Origin: Candidatus Saccharimonadota bacterium
Lineage (GTDB): Bacteria > Patescibacteriota > Saccharimonadia > Saccharimonadales > Saccharimonadaceae
NCBI GenBank assembly: GCA_017516075.1
Contig: JAFWDS010000033.1
Span: forward strand, 1 to 64,000
Reading direction: 5' to 3'
DNA length: 64,000 nucleotides
Part shown: piece after piece, positions 35,264 through 42,336 of the stretch
How positions within the stretch are numbered: position 1 is the first letter of the stretch
Layout: every line of letters starts with the position of its first letter
Program-made: the position numbers and the translations under genes
The notes under the pieces: model-generated
The model's database searches: none
What the model was told of the DNA's origin: nothing
Seen by the model: the letters and a program-made list of their open reading frames with translations, nothing else

Positions 35264-36571
35264 ATGAGGATTTTGATAAAGAATGGGGAGCTGCTACTGG
35301 CAGAGGGGGAAGGATTTAAAGCGAAGAGGGGGAGTGTGGTGATTGGGGGGAAGAGGATAGAGAAGGTGGTTTTGGATGGGGAGGAAGTTAGCGGTGAGTT
35401 TGATAAGATAATTGATGCGGCGAATAAGCTAGTGATGCCAGGGCTCATCAATGCACATACGCATGCTTATATGAGTATATTTAAAAACTTCGCGGATGAT
35501 TTGGAGTTCTTTGATTGGTTGCACAAGGTGGAAGAAGTGGAAGATAAGATGAGCGCAGAAGACTGCTACTGGACGAGTTTGCTCTCAATTGCGGAGATGA
35601 TAAGGACTGGGACGACTTGTTTTGTAGATATGTGTATGCGGAGTAAAGTAGTGTCGGAAGCGGCGCGAAAAAGTGGGATGAGAGCGTTTATCGGCAGGGG
35701 GCTAGTGAAAGAGGCGGATGATCCGGAAGCGCTCCGGCGATTAAATGAGTTTTTGGAAGATGCGGAGATGAATACTGATAGCGATAGGGTGAAGTTTATC
35801 TTGGCGCCGCATGCGCCGTATTCGAGTCCGCAGAGTTTGCTTCGACTAGTGCGAGAGACTGGCTTCAAAAGAAACATGATGGCGACGATTCATATGTCAG
35901 AATCGCAAGCAGAAGTGGAAGGAATTGCGGCGGAGCAAGATGGAAAGACGCCAGTGGAGTTTGTGGCGGAGACGGGGTTGTTTGACCTGCCGACCATTGG
36001 GGCACATCTAGTCAAGGCGACAGATAAAGATATTGAGATTTTGAAGGAAAAAGGGGTGAGCGTAGCGATAAATCCGCGAAGTAATATGAAGCTAGGAAAT
36101 GGGTTTGCGCCGGTTTCTAAGATGCTGGAGGCTGGGGTGAATGTGTGCCTCGGGACAGATGGGAGCGGCAGTAACAATACGCAGAATATGTTCCAGGAGA
36201 TGAATTTTGCAAGTTTGGTATATAAGGGAGATGAGAAAAAAGCGAAATGCGTGGATGCGAGTGAAGTGGTGAAGTTTGCGACAATAAACGGAGCAAAGGC
36301 GCTGCAGATGGAAGGTGAAATAGGGGAGATTTCTGAGGGGGCGCTGGCGGATATAATAGTGTTAGATTTAGAGGTGCCGGAGTTTGTGCCAAGGAATGAT
36401 TTGGTGAGTGCATTATGTTATAGTGCGAATGGTTCGGAAGTGGTGACGACGATAGTAAATGGGGAAGTATTGATGGAGGATAAGAAGATTTTGACGTTTA
36501 ATGAAAGTGAAGTGTTTGAAAAATGTACTGAAATAGCAGAAAGATTGGGGATGAATGGCTTGGAAAAATGA
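35264..36571 (+). CDS. Amidohydrolase, MTA/SAH deaminase-like (MtaD/SsnA group)
   Basis: 435 residues. Features of the TIM-barrel metal-dependent hydrolases: MPGLINAHTHAYMS (metal HxH), a PHAPYSSPQSL segment, IHMSESQAEVE (HxxE), GAHLVKATD, and CLGTDGSGSNNTQNM (metal Asp). This set is typical of 5'-methylthioadenosine/S-adenosylhomocysteine deaminases and related nucleoside or guanine deaminases. It overlaps the methyltransferase gene by 17 bp, which would make sense if it clears the SAH that enzyme produces. AGGAG lies upstream of the ATG. Confidence 0.85.
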   Translation: MRILIKNGELLLAEGEGFKAKRGSVVIGGKRIEKVVLDGEEVSGEFDKIIDAANKLVMPGLINAHTHAYMSIFKNFADDLEFFDWLHKVEEVEDKMSAEDCYWTSLLSIAEMIRTGTTCFVDMCMRSKVVSEAARKSGMRAFIGRGLVKEADDPEALRRLNEFLEDAEMNTDSDRVKFILAPHAPYSSPQSLLRLVRETGFKRNMMATIHMSESQAEVEGIAAEQDGKTPVEFVAETGLFDLPTIGAHLVKATDKDIEILKEKGVSVAINPRSNMKLGNGFAPVSKMLEAGVNVCLGTDGSGSNNTQNMFQEMNFASLVYKGDEKKAKCVDASEVVKFATINGAKALQMEGEIGEISEGALADIIVLDLEVPEFVPRNDLVSALCYSANGSEVVTTIVNGEVLMEDKKILTFNESEVFEKCTEIAERLGMNGLEK

Positions 36572-37235
36572 TCAAGTTAATGAAAAGGAAACTGCGCGGA
36601 TTTTGGAGCTCGCGAGGGCTTGTGTAAAAGTGCCTGGAGACTTTGTGGAAATGGGGTGTTATAGGGGAGACACTTCACTAATTTTGGCTGAGATGCTTCA
36701 GCGCGACGCTAGGCTTCGTGAGAAGGTGCGTTGCTCAGTCGACGTACGACGAAGTACGTCTCCTTCCGCTACTCCTTCTTCCTCGCCTAGCATTTACGCT
36801 GAAGCATCTCAGGAGCTTGGTGGAAAAGATGCGAAAAAGTTGTGGATTTATGACTCGTTTGAAGGGTTGCCGGAGAAAAAGGAAGTAGATAAGTCGGTGA
36901 TGGGGGTATTGTTTCGGAGTGGAGAGCTGGCGGCGACAAAGAGAGAAGTGAAAGAGAGGTTTTTGCGCGCCAATTTGCCGGTACCAAGGATAAAAAAAGC
37001 GTGGTTTAGCGATTTGACGCCAGAAGATATGCCAGAGAAAATTGCATTTGCGTTTTTAGATGGAGATTTTTATGAATCGATTAGGGATTCTTTGAGACTG
37101 GTGACGCCAAGGATGAGCGACGAGGGGATATTAGTTGTGCACGATTATACAAATCCGGCTCTTCCTGGGGTAAAACGAGCGGTAGATGAGTGGAATAATA
37201 GGGAAAAATATAGTTTTGAGGTAATTTTATTATAA
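36555..37235 (+). CDS. TylF/MycF-like SAM-dependent methyltransferase carrying a palindromic insert
   Basis: 226 residues. The methyltransferase core is clear: FVEMGCYRGDTSLILAEML (motif I), then LWIYDSFEGLPEKKEVD, WFSDLTPEDMPEKIAFAFLDGD, and GILVVHDYTNPALPGVKRAVDEW. Between motif I and the second strand, residues about 45-86 are replaced by an Arg/Ser/Pro-rich stretch encoded by a 125-bp imperfect palindrome. In relatives this loop is short. The frame stays open throughout, so the protein is probably still made with an extra surface loop; activity cannot be judged from sequence. The natural substrate is unknown. Confidence 0.8.
   Translation: MAWKNDQVNEKETARILELARACVKVPGDFVEMGCYRGDTSLILAEMLQRDARLREKVRCSVDVRRSTSPSATPSSSPSIYAEASQELGGKDAKKLWIYDSFEGLPEKKEVDKSVMGVLFRSGELAATKREVKERFLRANLPVPRIKKAWFSDLTPEDMPEKIAFAFLDGDFYESIRDSLRLVTPRMSDEGILVVHDYTNPALPGVKRAVDEWNNREKYSFEVILL
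36688..36812. repeat. 125-bp palindromic element inserted in frame in a methyltransferase gene
   Basis: The outer arms are a perfect 16-bp inverted repeat, CTGAGATGCTTCAGCG (36688-36703) against 36797-36812. A second pair, GCTAGGC (36708-36714) and GCCTAGC (36785-36791), and a central hairpin GACGTAC (36741-36747), 6-nt loop, GTACGTC (36754-36760), share the same centre near 36750. The whole could fold as one long hairpin. It resembles the palindromic elements found within Rickettsia coding genes in organisation, not in sequence. Confidence 0.75.
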
Positions 37236-37240
37236 AATAC

Positions 37241-37269
37241 TTGACAGATATTTGGGAATGGTGTAGAAT
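37241..37269 (+). promoter_or_regulatory. Consensus sigma-70 promoter for an RNA gene
   Basis: TTGACA at 37241-37246, a 17-bp spacer, and TAGAAT at 37264-37269. This is one of the best -35/-10 matches in the window, and no coding region follows for 400 bp. Confidence 0.8.
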
Positions 37270-37275
37270 GTAATG

Positions 37276-37545
37276 CACGGGGGACGACGTTTTTTAATAA
37301 TTGGAACTATTGTAGCTCTTTGTAACCTGAGGTTTTAATTGTAACAAATGGTCTTAAGATAAGTAGCTATCGACTCTTTTGTGTTTCAGAAACTTATTGT
37401 TTTAGTTTTTATTGCTTCACAATGAATCTGCTGTTTATTCGATTCGCCTGTTATTAAAACTCATGCCACATTCAAAGATACATTACCCATCGATTGACGT
37501 CGTCTTCTGTACATTATGGGCCGGTCTTAGTACCGGCTCTTTTCC
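37276..37545 (+). ncRNA. Unidentified structured non-coding RNA of about 270 nt
   Basis: It starts about 7 nt after a consensus promoter and ends in a strong terminator. The ends pair: GACGACGT (37283-37290) with ACGTCGTC (37497-37504), extendable by G-U pairs. Inside, small hairpins such as AACC-tga-GGTT are visible. No open frame with a start codon and ribosome site is apparent. I could not match it to tmRNA (no tRNA-like end or tag frame), RNase P RNA (no conserved P4 sequences) or SRP RNA. A divergent 6S RNA is possible given the closing stem, but the length is greater than usual. Confidence 0.6.
37519..37545 (+). terminator. Rho-independent terminator of the ncRNA
   Basis: GCCGGT (37520-37525), 6-nt loop, ACCGGC (37532-37537), then TCTTTTCC and a further T-run. 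Confidence 0.85.
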
Positions 37546-37622
37546 TTTTTACGATAGAGTTGTGAATTTGATTTAAGAAAAAGGTTTTTTCAATAAGAAT
37601 GAATGGCGAATGATAGAAAGTT

Positions 37623-37649
37623 TTGGCACTCGCGTATTGCAAGTGCTAG
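37623..37649 (+). promoter_or_regulatory. CIRCE operator (HrcA site) upstream of groES
   Basis: TTGGCACTC-N9-AAGTGCTAG, close to the CIRCE consensus TTAGCACTC-N9-GAGTGCTAA. The -35 (TTGCAA, 37637-37642) lies inside it, with a 16-bp spacer to TATAAT (37659-37664). HrcA binding would block polymerase directly. Confidence 0.85.
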
Positions 37650-37689
37650 TTTTTGTGCTATAATAGGGCTAGAAAAGGAGTAAATAATC

Positions 37690-37944
37690 ATGGCGCTTAA
37701 ACCATTGAAAGATAGAGTGGTGGCAGTGGTGGAAAAACCGCTCGAAAAGACAAAATCTGGAATACTGCTGGGCGAGGCTAAAGAAAAACCAGCATACGCA
37801 GTGGTAGAATCTGTGGGTCCGGAAGTGAAATCTGTGAAAAAAGGAGACAAGATTGTCTACAAAGAGTATTCGACTACCGAAATAAAAGTCGATGGAAAAG
37901 ACTATATTATCTTGAAGGAAGAGGATGTTCTGGCAACTCTGTAG
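37690..37944 (+). CDS. groES: Co-chaperonin GroES
   Basis: 84 residues, shorter than the usual 95 or so. It opens with LKPLKDRVVAVVE, has the mobile loop TKSGILLGEAKEKPAYA, and the strand VKKGDKIVYKEYSTTEIKVDGKDYIILKEEDVLATL at the end. It caps the GroEL ring. GGAG lies 9 nt before the ATG. It is cotranscribed with groEL, 52 bp downstream, and is under CIRCE control. Confidence 0.96.
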   Translation: MALKPLKDRVVAVVEKPLEKTKSGILLGEAKEKPAYAVVESVGPEVKSVKKGDKIVYKEYSTTEIKVDGKDYIILKEEDVLATL

Positions 37945-37996
37945 AAGAATAAGTTGTGGAAAACATGTGGAAAACTTTTTATAATAAGGAGTAAAA

Positions 37997-39619
37997 ATGG
38001 CAAAAAAAATCTTTTACGAAGCGGAGGCACGGGAAAAAGTGCTATCTGGTGCAAAGCAATTATATGATGCGGTGAAAGTGACGTTTGGACCGAAGGGCAA
38101 GAACGTGATTATAGAGAAAGAGTATGGCGCTCCGGTGATTACGCACGATGGTGTAACGGTGGCAGAAGCAGTGGAGCTTCCAAACAAGAACGAGTCTCTA
38201 GGTGAGGCTGTGGGCGCAAAACTGATTAAAACTGCGGCACAGAAGCTAAATAAGGTAGCTGGGGATGGCACTACCACTGTGACGGTTTTGACTTATAATA
38301 TCTTGAATGAGGCAAATAAACTGATTGCGGCGGGGATGAATCCGATGGAGCTTCGGCACGGAATTGAGAAGGCTGGCAAGGAGGTGGTTAACGAGATTGA
38401 GAAGCAGGCCGAGAAGATTGATGGTGATTCGGCGAAGGTGGCGGAGGTTGCGACGATCTCGGCCGGTGATGCAGAGATTGGTAAACTGATTGCTGAAGTG
38501 ATTTCTAAGATTGGCAAGGATGGTGTGGTGACTGTAGAAGCTGGGCAGGGGCTTACGATGGAGCAGGAAATTGTAGAAGGGTTTTCTTATGACAAGGGCT
38601 ATTCTTCGCCATTCTTTGTAACGGATGTGAATCGTCAGGAAGCGGTGTTTGAGAAGCCTTTGATTTTAGTTACTGATAGGAAGATTTCGGCGGCGAATGA
38701 TATTTTGCCTCTCTTAGAAAAGGTAGCGCAAACCGGCAAGAAGGATTTGGTGATAATTGCCGAGGAAGTTGAAGGCGAAGCGCTGAGCCTACTAGTTTTG
38801 AATAAGCTGAAGGGTGTATTTAATTCGCTGGTTCTCAAAGCACCGGCATTTGGTGAGAGACGAAAGGCTGTGATGGAAGATATTGCGATTTTGACCGATG
38901 CGACAGTGGTGTCTTCTGAGAAAGGATTGAAACTGGAGGAAGTCGGGCTAGAAGTGCTGGGTACTGCGAGTAAGGTGATTGCGGAGAAGGATGCGACCAC
39001 TATTATTAAAGGCGCAGGTGACAAGAAGAAGGTGGCGGAGAGAATTGAGTTAATTCATACTTTTGCCAATAATGCGAAATCGGATTACGAGCGAGAAGAA
39101 TTTGAGAAGCGCGCAGCGGCTTTGTCTGGTAAAGTTGCGGTGATTAAGGTAGGTGGTGCAACGGAAACTGAGATTGACGAAAAGAAATTCCGCGTAGATG
39201 ATGCAGTGGCGGCCACCAAGGCGGCATTAGCTGAGGGAATCGTGACTGGTGGAGGTGTGACGCTAGTTAACGCATCTTCTAAGTTAGATGAGAAAGATGC
39301 GGGGGCGAGGATTGTGAAGAATGCTTTGAAGACTCCATTTGTGCATATTATGGAAAATGCTGGTCTGAATGCGCAGGCTTTGCTGGCTAAGGTGGAGGAT
39401 GCGAAGGTTGGTATGGGTATAAACGTAATGACGCCAGAAAAGGGACTGATAGAGCTAAAGAAGGCTGGCGTGATTGATCCAGCAAAAGTGACGAAAGAGG
39501 CAGTCAAGAATGCTACTTCGATTGCCGGAACAGCGATTACGATGGGAGCGTTGATATGCGAAATCCCAGAAGAAAAACCGGCAGCCATGGATGGTGGCGG
39601 TATGGGGATGGGATACTAA
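37997..39619 (+). CDS. groEL: Chaperonin GroEL
   Basis: 540 residues, typical length. It shows VTFGPKGKNVIIEKEYGAP, the ATP-binding GDGTTTVTVL, the apical domain around GYSSPFFVTD, EIPEEKP near the end, and a Gly/Met C-terminal tail (GGGMGMGY). It forms the folding chamber with GroES. GGAG sits 8 nt upstream. A strong hairpin terminator follows the stop directly. Confidence 0.98.
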   Translation: MAKKIFYEAEAREKVLSGAKQLYDAVKVTFGPKGKNVIIEKEYGAPVITHDGVTVAEAVELPNKNESLGEAVGAKLIKTAAQKLNKVAGDGTTTVTVLTYNILNEANKLIAAGMNPMELRHGIEKAGKEVVNEIEKQAEKIDGDSAKVAEVATISAGDAEIGKLIAEVISKIGKDGVVTVEAGQGLTMEQEIVEGFSYDKGYSSPFFVTDVNRQEAVFEKPLILVTDRKISAANDILPLLEKVAQTGKKDLVIIAEEVEGEALSLLVLNKLKGVFNSLVLKAPAFGERRKAVMEDIAILTDATVVSSEKGLKLEEVGLEVLGTASKVIAEKDATTIIKGAGDKKKVAERIELIHTFANNAKSDYEREEFEKRAAALSGKVAVIKVGGATETEIDEKKFRVDDAVAATKAALAEGIVTGGGVTLVNASSKLDEKDAGARIVKNALKTPFVHIMENAGLNAQALLAKVEDAKVGMGINVMTPEKGLIELKKAGVIDPAKVTKEAVKNATSIAGTAITMGALICEIPEEKPAAMDGGGMGMGY

Positions 39620-39620
39620 A

Positions 39621-39648
39621 AAATAAGCCCTGCGGGGCTTATTTTTTT
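39621..39648. terminator. Bidirectional terminator after groEL
   Basis: AAATAAGCCC (39621-39630), TGCG loop, GGGCTTATTT (39635-39644) and a T-run. The A-rich 5' side lets it serve the opposing gene too. Confidence 0.9.
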
Positions 39649-39666
39649 GTGAGGTGGGTTAGCTAA

Positions 39667-40218
39667 TTACATTTTGTCGATGGACTGGATGAGATAGAGC
39701 AGAGCTTCAGCGCGCTCGACTTCGTTGGGGATTTCGCGAGCGGCGCGATAGGCTGGCTCTAAAATGGTGTAATCTTTGAGATCATCGAAAATGTCTTTGT
39801 AGATTTTGAACTTTTCGGAATTGTCCATGCTGATTCTATCGAGCAAGGGGACAAGGTCGCGAAGAGCGGCTTTTTTGACTTCGCCGGTGTTGAGGGGCTG
39901 CGGAATGGGCTCTGGGGTGGGCTGTTCTACGACTGGGGCAGGTGCGGGCATGTCTGGAACAGCTGGTGCAGGGGCGGGGCTAAGCTCTGGAATATTGACG
40001 GATTCGAGAGGGGCAATTGGCTCTGGAGCTGGTTGGACCATTTCGATTTTTGGCTCTGGGAAAGGGCCAATTGGCTCGCCTAGCTCACCAGTATCTCCTT
40101 CTGGCACAGAAGAAGGCGCGGCGACTGGATCCGAAAAAACTGGATCCACGCTGGTCGTATTAGTAATATCGTCAATTGCTTTTTGTAGATCGTTATCTAC
40201 GTTTTGAGTTTGTTCCAT
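39667..40218 (-). CDS. Hypothetical protein with Pro-rich N-terminal half
   Basis: 183 residues. The first 110 are low-complexity, rich in Pro, Glu and Ala (repeats such as PAPAPAVP and PEPIPQP), and probably disordered. The last 70 form a helical domain (KKAALRDLVPLLDRISMD...ERAEALLYLIQSIDKM). No signal peptide or membrane helix is seen, so it is cytoplasmic. AGGTGGG precedes the ATG. Convergent with groEL. No family was recognised. Confidence 0.7.
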   Translation of the reverse strand: MEQTQNVDNDLQKAIDDITNTTSVDPVFSDPVAAPSSVPEGDTGELGEPIGPFPEPKIEMVQPAPEPIAPLESVNIPELSPAPAPAVPDMPAPAPVVEQPTPEPIPQPLNTGEVKKAALRDLVPLLDRISMDNSEKFKIYKDIFDDLKDYTILEPAYRAAREIPNEVERAEALLYLIQSIDKM

Positions 40219-40267
40219 ATTTACCCACCTTTTAGATTATACTTATGTTAATATTAGCACAGATTTT

Positions 40268-40735
40268 TTAAATACGCAAGAAGTTTACAATTTTATCGAG
40301 AAAATCGAGTTTGACTTCTTCCATGGGTAGACGAGCACCTAGAGCGTCGACGATTTGCTCGCCGCTATTTCCAGGAAAATAGACTTTGGTGTTAAGGCTG
40401 AAGCGTTTTTTGGGGATGAGGACGGCAGAGAAATGAGTGCCTTCTTTGAGAATACCAAAGGCGCGATAGTTGGTGAAGGGATGAAGATTGTTGCCTTCGG
40501 TGAGACCGTCGGACGTGAGGGCGTAGTGGATTTTGCGTGGCGGACGCAAGGCAGAAATAAGGATAGCGATACCACTGAGGATAACGAGTGCAAGAAAAGT
40601 CCACCAGCCAAGAAAAATCGCCAGAGCAGATAAACCTGCACACACGAGAAATAGGCCGATATACCACCAAGCGTTGTGTTCACGAACGATGTATTCCTCG
40701 GCTTCCCAAGAAATATCATTTATGCTTTTTGCCAT
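40268..40735 (-). CDS. Hypothetical two-helix membrane protein
   Basis: 155 residues. Two adjacent membrane helices (about 22-60) follow a short N-terminus (SWEAEEYIVREHNAWWYIG), then a cytoplasmic domain of about 90 residues with beta character (RKIHYALTSDGLTEGN...FPGNSGEQIVDALGARLP). The arrangement resembles bacterial PH-like membrane proteins, but I cannot assign it. TACAAT on the minus strand (40742-40747) stands 6 nt before the ATG, so it is probably leaderless. Confidence 0.7.
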   Translation of the reverse strand: MAKSINDISWEAEEYIVREHNAWWYIGLFLVCAGLSALAIFLGWWTFLALVILSGIAILISALRPPRKIHYALTSDGLTEGNNLHPFTNYRAFGILKEGTHFSAVLIPKKRFSLNTKVYFPGNSGEQIVDALGARLPMEEVKLDFLDKIVNFLRI

Positions 40736-40783
40736 GCTCTTATTGTATCACAAATTAAAAAAATGTGGTAGAATGGTATGAAT

Positions 40784-40876
40784 GGAGGGTTACCCAAGTG
40801 GCTGAAGGGGACGGTTTGCTAAATCGTTAGTCTGGAGTGATCTGGAGCGGGAGTTCGAATCTCCCACCCTCCGCCA
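40784..40876 (+). tRNA. tRNA-Ser (anticodon GCU), CCA encoded
   Basis: The acceptor stem GGAGGGT (40784-40790) pairs with ACCCTCC (40866-40872), followed by G and CCA. The anticodon loop TTTGCTAAA gives GCU, which reads AGC and AGU. A long variable arm typical of tRNA-Ser is present, and the T-arm GGGAG-TTCGAAT-CTCCC is perfect. A TAGAAT -10 lies 9 nt upstream. Confidence 0.97.
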
Positions 40877-41035
40877 TTGGCTTAAACTTTCTTTAGAAAA
40901 GAAAGTTTAGCAAAGAAACTAGTATAAAAAAGAAAACAGGCGCATGTCCTGATTTTCTTTTTTGATTATGACAAATCGCTACGCGATTTGATTTGATAGC
41001 TTAATTATTAGGTGCGAATCTCCCACCCTCCGCCA
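40856..41035. repeat. Direct repeat of the tRNA-Ser 3' end (possible att remnant)
   Basis: The 21 bp CGAATCTCCCACCCTCCGCCA occurs at 40856-40876 inside the tRNA gene and identically at 41015-41035. This is the signature left when an element integrates at a tRNA 3' end. Only 138 bp lie between, without an integrase or other gene, so it is an excision scar or a decayed element. Confidence 0.6.
40926..40963 (+). terminator. Probable tRNA-Ser terminator
   Basis: A stem of GAAAACAGG against CCTGATTTTC with one bulge, extended by A-run and T-run, loop CGCATGT, ending in six T. Confidence 0.75.
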
Positions 41036-41081
41036 ATTTCGTGCTATAATCCGCCATCTTGGCGTTTTTTGTTGGGGATTT

Positions 41082-41110
41082 TTGCCATAAATGGTACGTT
41101 GTGGTATAAT
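41082..41110 (+). promoter_or_regulatory. Promoter of the first VirB2-like gene
   Basis: TTGCCA (41082-41087), a 17-bp spacer, TATAAT (41105-41110), then 6 nt to the ATG at 41117. The transcript would start at or next to the start codon. Confidence 0.75.
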
Positions 41111-41116
41111 TGAGCT

Positions 41117-41503
41117 ATGAAAAACGTTTTTAAGCTTTTGTTATCAGTTTTAATGGTGGGAGTGGTTAGCTTGGCTGGGCTATCGAGCGTGTCGGCTTTA
41201 ACTCTGCAGGAAGGTGCGGAGGCGGCTAGATGCGATGGCTGCCCAAAGGATCTTTTTGGTGATATGGGGGTATTTAAGCAAGTAACAAATACCATTCTCT
41301 ATATTGTAGGTATTGTGGCGGTGATTATGCTTATTATTGGTGGTATCAAGTATGTGGTTTCTGGTGGTGATTCAAAGAAAGTGACAGACGCGAAAAATAC
41401 CGTACTCTATGCAATAATTGGTCTAGTGATTTCTTTCTTGGCGTTTGCGATTGTGAACTTCGTAATTTCGGCATTGCCAAGCTCACCGACGACTACGTCT
41501 TAG
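41117..41503 (+). CDS. VirB2/TrbC-like pilin-family protein
   Basis: 128 residues. A signal peptide covers about 1-27 (cleavage after SSVSA), then a short loop with a Cys pair, and two membrane helices (about 54-77 and 92-118) joined by the conserved cytoplasmic loop YVVSGGDSKKVTDAKNT. That loop is shared with four other proteins on the opposite strand (42908-45107). VirB2-type proteins form the pilus or the membrane part of type IV secretion systems. Leaderless start (TATAAT 6 nt before ATG). A terminator follows. Confidence 0.8.
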   Translation: MKNVFKLLLSVLMVGVVSLAGLSSVSALTLQEGAEAARCDGCPKDLFGDMGVFKQVTNTILYIVGIVAVIMLIIGGIKYVVSGGDSKKVTDAKNTVLYAIIGLVISFLAFAIVNFVISALPSSPTTTS

Positions 41504-41533
41504 ATTTTGAAATAGAAAAATCGCTGAAAAGAT

Positions 41534-41557
41534 AAAATGAGGCTAGGCCTCATTTTT
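41534..41557. terminator. Terminator between VirB2-like gene and comF
   Basis: AAAATGAGGC (41534-41543), 3-nt loop, GCCTCATTTT (41547-41556), then T; symmetric enough to work in both directions. Confidence 0.88.
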
Positions 41558-41579
41558 GTTGAGGGTTGTTTGATTGAAA

Positions 41580-42272
41580 TCAAACGGAGACCGCTAAAAT
41601 GGCTAGGTTGATGCTTTTGACACCGGACTCTTGGAGGAGTTTGGCGGCGGATTTCATACTGGCGCCGGTGGTCCAGACATCGTCGATTAAAAGATAGGTG
41701 GCGTCTTTTTCGATAGGAGTTTTGGGATTAAGGGAGTAGGCGGTTTTGGCTTGGCTAAGTCTGTCTTTGGCGTTCGCGCCGACTTGAACGGAGGAGTTGT
41801 TGCGGAGGAGTAGTTTGGAAACATAGTAGTTTTGGTGGAGTTTTGCGAGTTGTTTTGCGATAGCGTAAGTATGATCTAGACCGCGTGAGCGAATATGACG
41901 GCTGATGGTGGGGAGGGGGACGAGATATATTTTTTCATCGTAATGGGGGAGCGAATAATCGATAAATTCGGCGAGGGGGCGGGCTAAGGCTCGAACGGAA
42001 TTGTATTTGTAATCATAGATGAGACCGCTAAGAAGGTCGGAGCGTTCACTAAAAACGAAAGTGGGTAGCGGGGACTTGGTTTGGCATTTTTGGCAGATTC
42101 CGTTGGTGTTGGGGGTTTTACACGATGGGCAAAAATTGTGATGTGAAGCTAATATGTTTTTTTTACAACGTTCACAAATAACGTTACCGATATGCCCGCA
42201 ACCTCTACAGGAGTGCGGCGCGATGAGGTCTAGAATGCCGGGAGTTGTTGTGTTTTTTACAATATTTGGCAT
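41580..42272 (-). CDS. comF: ComF-family phosphoribosyltransferase-like protein
   Basis: About 230 residues from the ATG at 42272; an upstream ATG at 42320 would overlap the hsp20 promoter. The N-terminus has two zinc-ribbon pairs (CRGCG, CERCK, CPSC, CQKC). The C-terminus has the PRTase-like fold with YLVPLPTISRHIRSRGLDHT and the PRPP-loop-like YLLIDDVWTTGASM. ComF proteins take part in DNA uptake during transformation. Its place inside a type IV secretion/pilus locus fits a role in DNA import. Confidence 0.88.
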   Translation of the reverse strand: MPNIVKNTTTPGILDLIAPHSCRGCGHIGNVICERCKKNILASHHNFCPSCKTPNTNGICQKCQTKSPLPTFVFSERSDLLSGLIYDYKYNSVRALARPLAEFIDYSLPHYDEKIYLVPLPTISRHIRSRGLDHTYAIAKQLAKLHQNYYVSKLLLRNNSSVQVGANAKDRLSQAKTAYSLNPKTPIEKDATYLLIDDVWTTGASMKSAAKLLQESGVKSINLAILAVSV

Positions 42273-42296
42273 GATTCTCTTGATTTTACTATAAAG

Positions 42297-42315
42297 ATGC
42301 TTTATAATAAAGCAT
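42297..42315. promoter_or_regulatory. 19-bp palindrome over the hsp20 -10 box
   Basis: ATGCTTTAT (42297-42305), centre A, ATAAAGCAT (42307-42315): nine perfect base pairs around one base. It contains the TATAAT (42303-42308), so a dimeric repressor binding here would shut the promoter. Confidence 0.55.
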
Positions 42316-42336
42316 AACAATATAAGTGGAGGAAAT

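Larger units (their letters stand above)
40877..41116. other. Intergenic region after tRNA-Ser with three hairpins
   Basis: 240 bp without a gene. Hairpins: AAACTTTCTTT (40884-40894) with 40898-40908; the terminator-like 40926-40963; and AAATCGC (40973-40979) with GCGATTT (40983-40989). The tRNA 3' copy (41015-41035) and the promoter of the VirB2-like gene complete it. Confidence 0.7.

Noticed and set aside
37241-37545. tmRNA, RNase P RNA or SRP RNA at this locus
   Set aside because: No tRNA-like end with CCA, no tag frame, no conserved P4 or SRP loop sequence could be found.
40973-40989. AAATCGC hairpin as a separate regulatory RNA
   Set aside because: Only 7 bp with a 3-nt loop, without promoter; too little to support an RNA gene.
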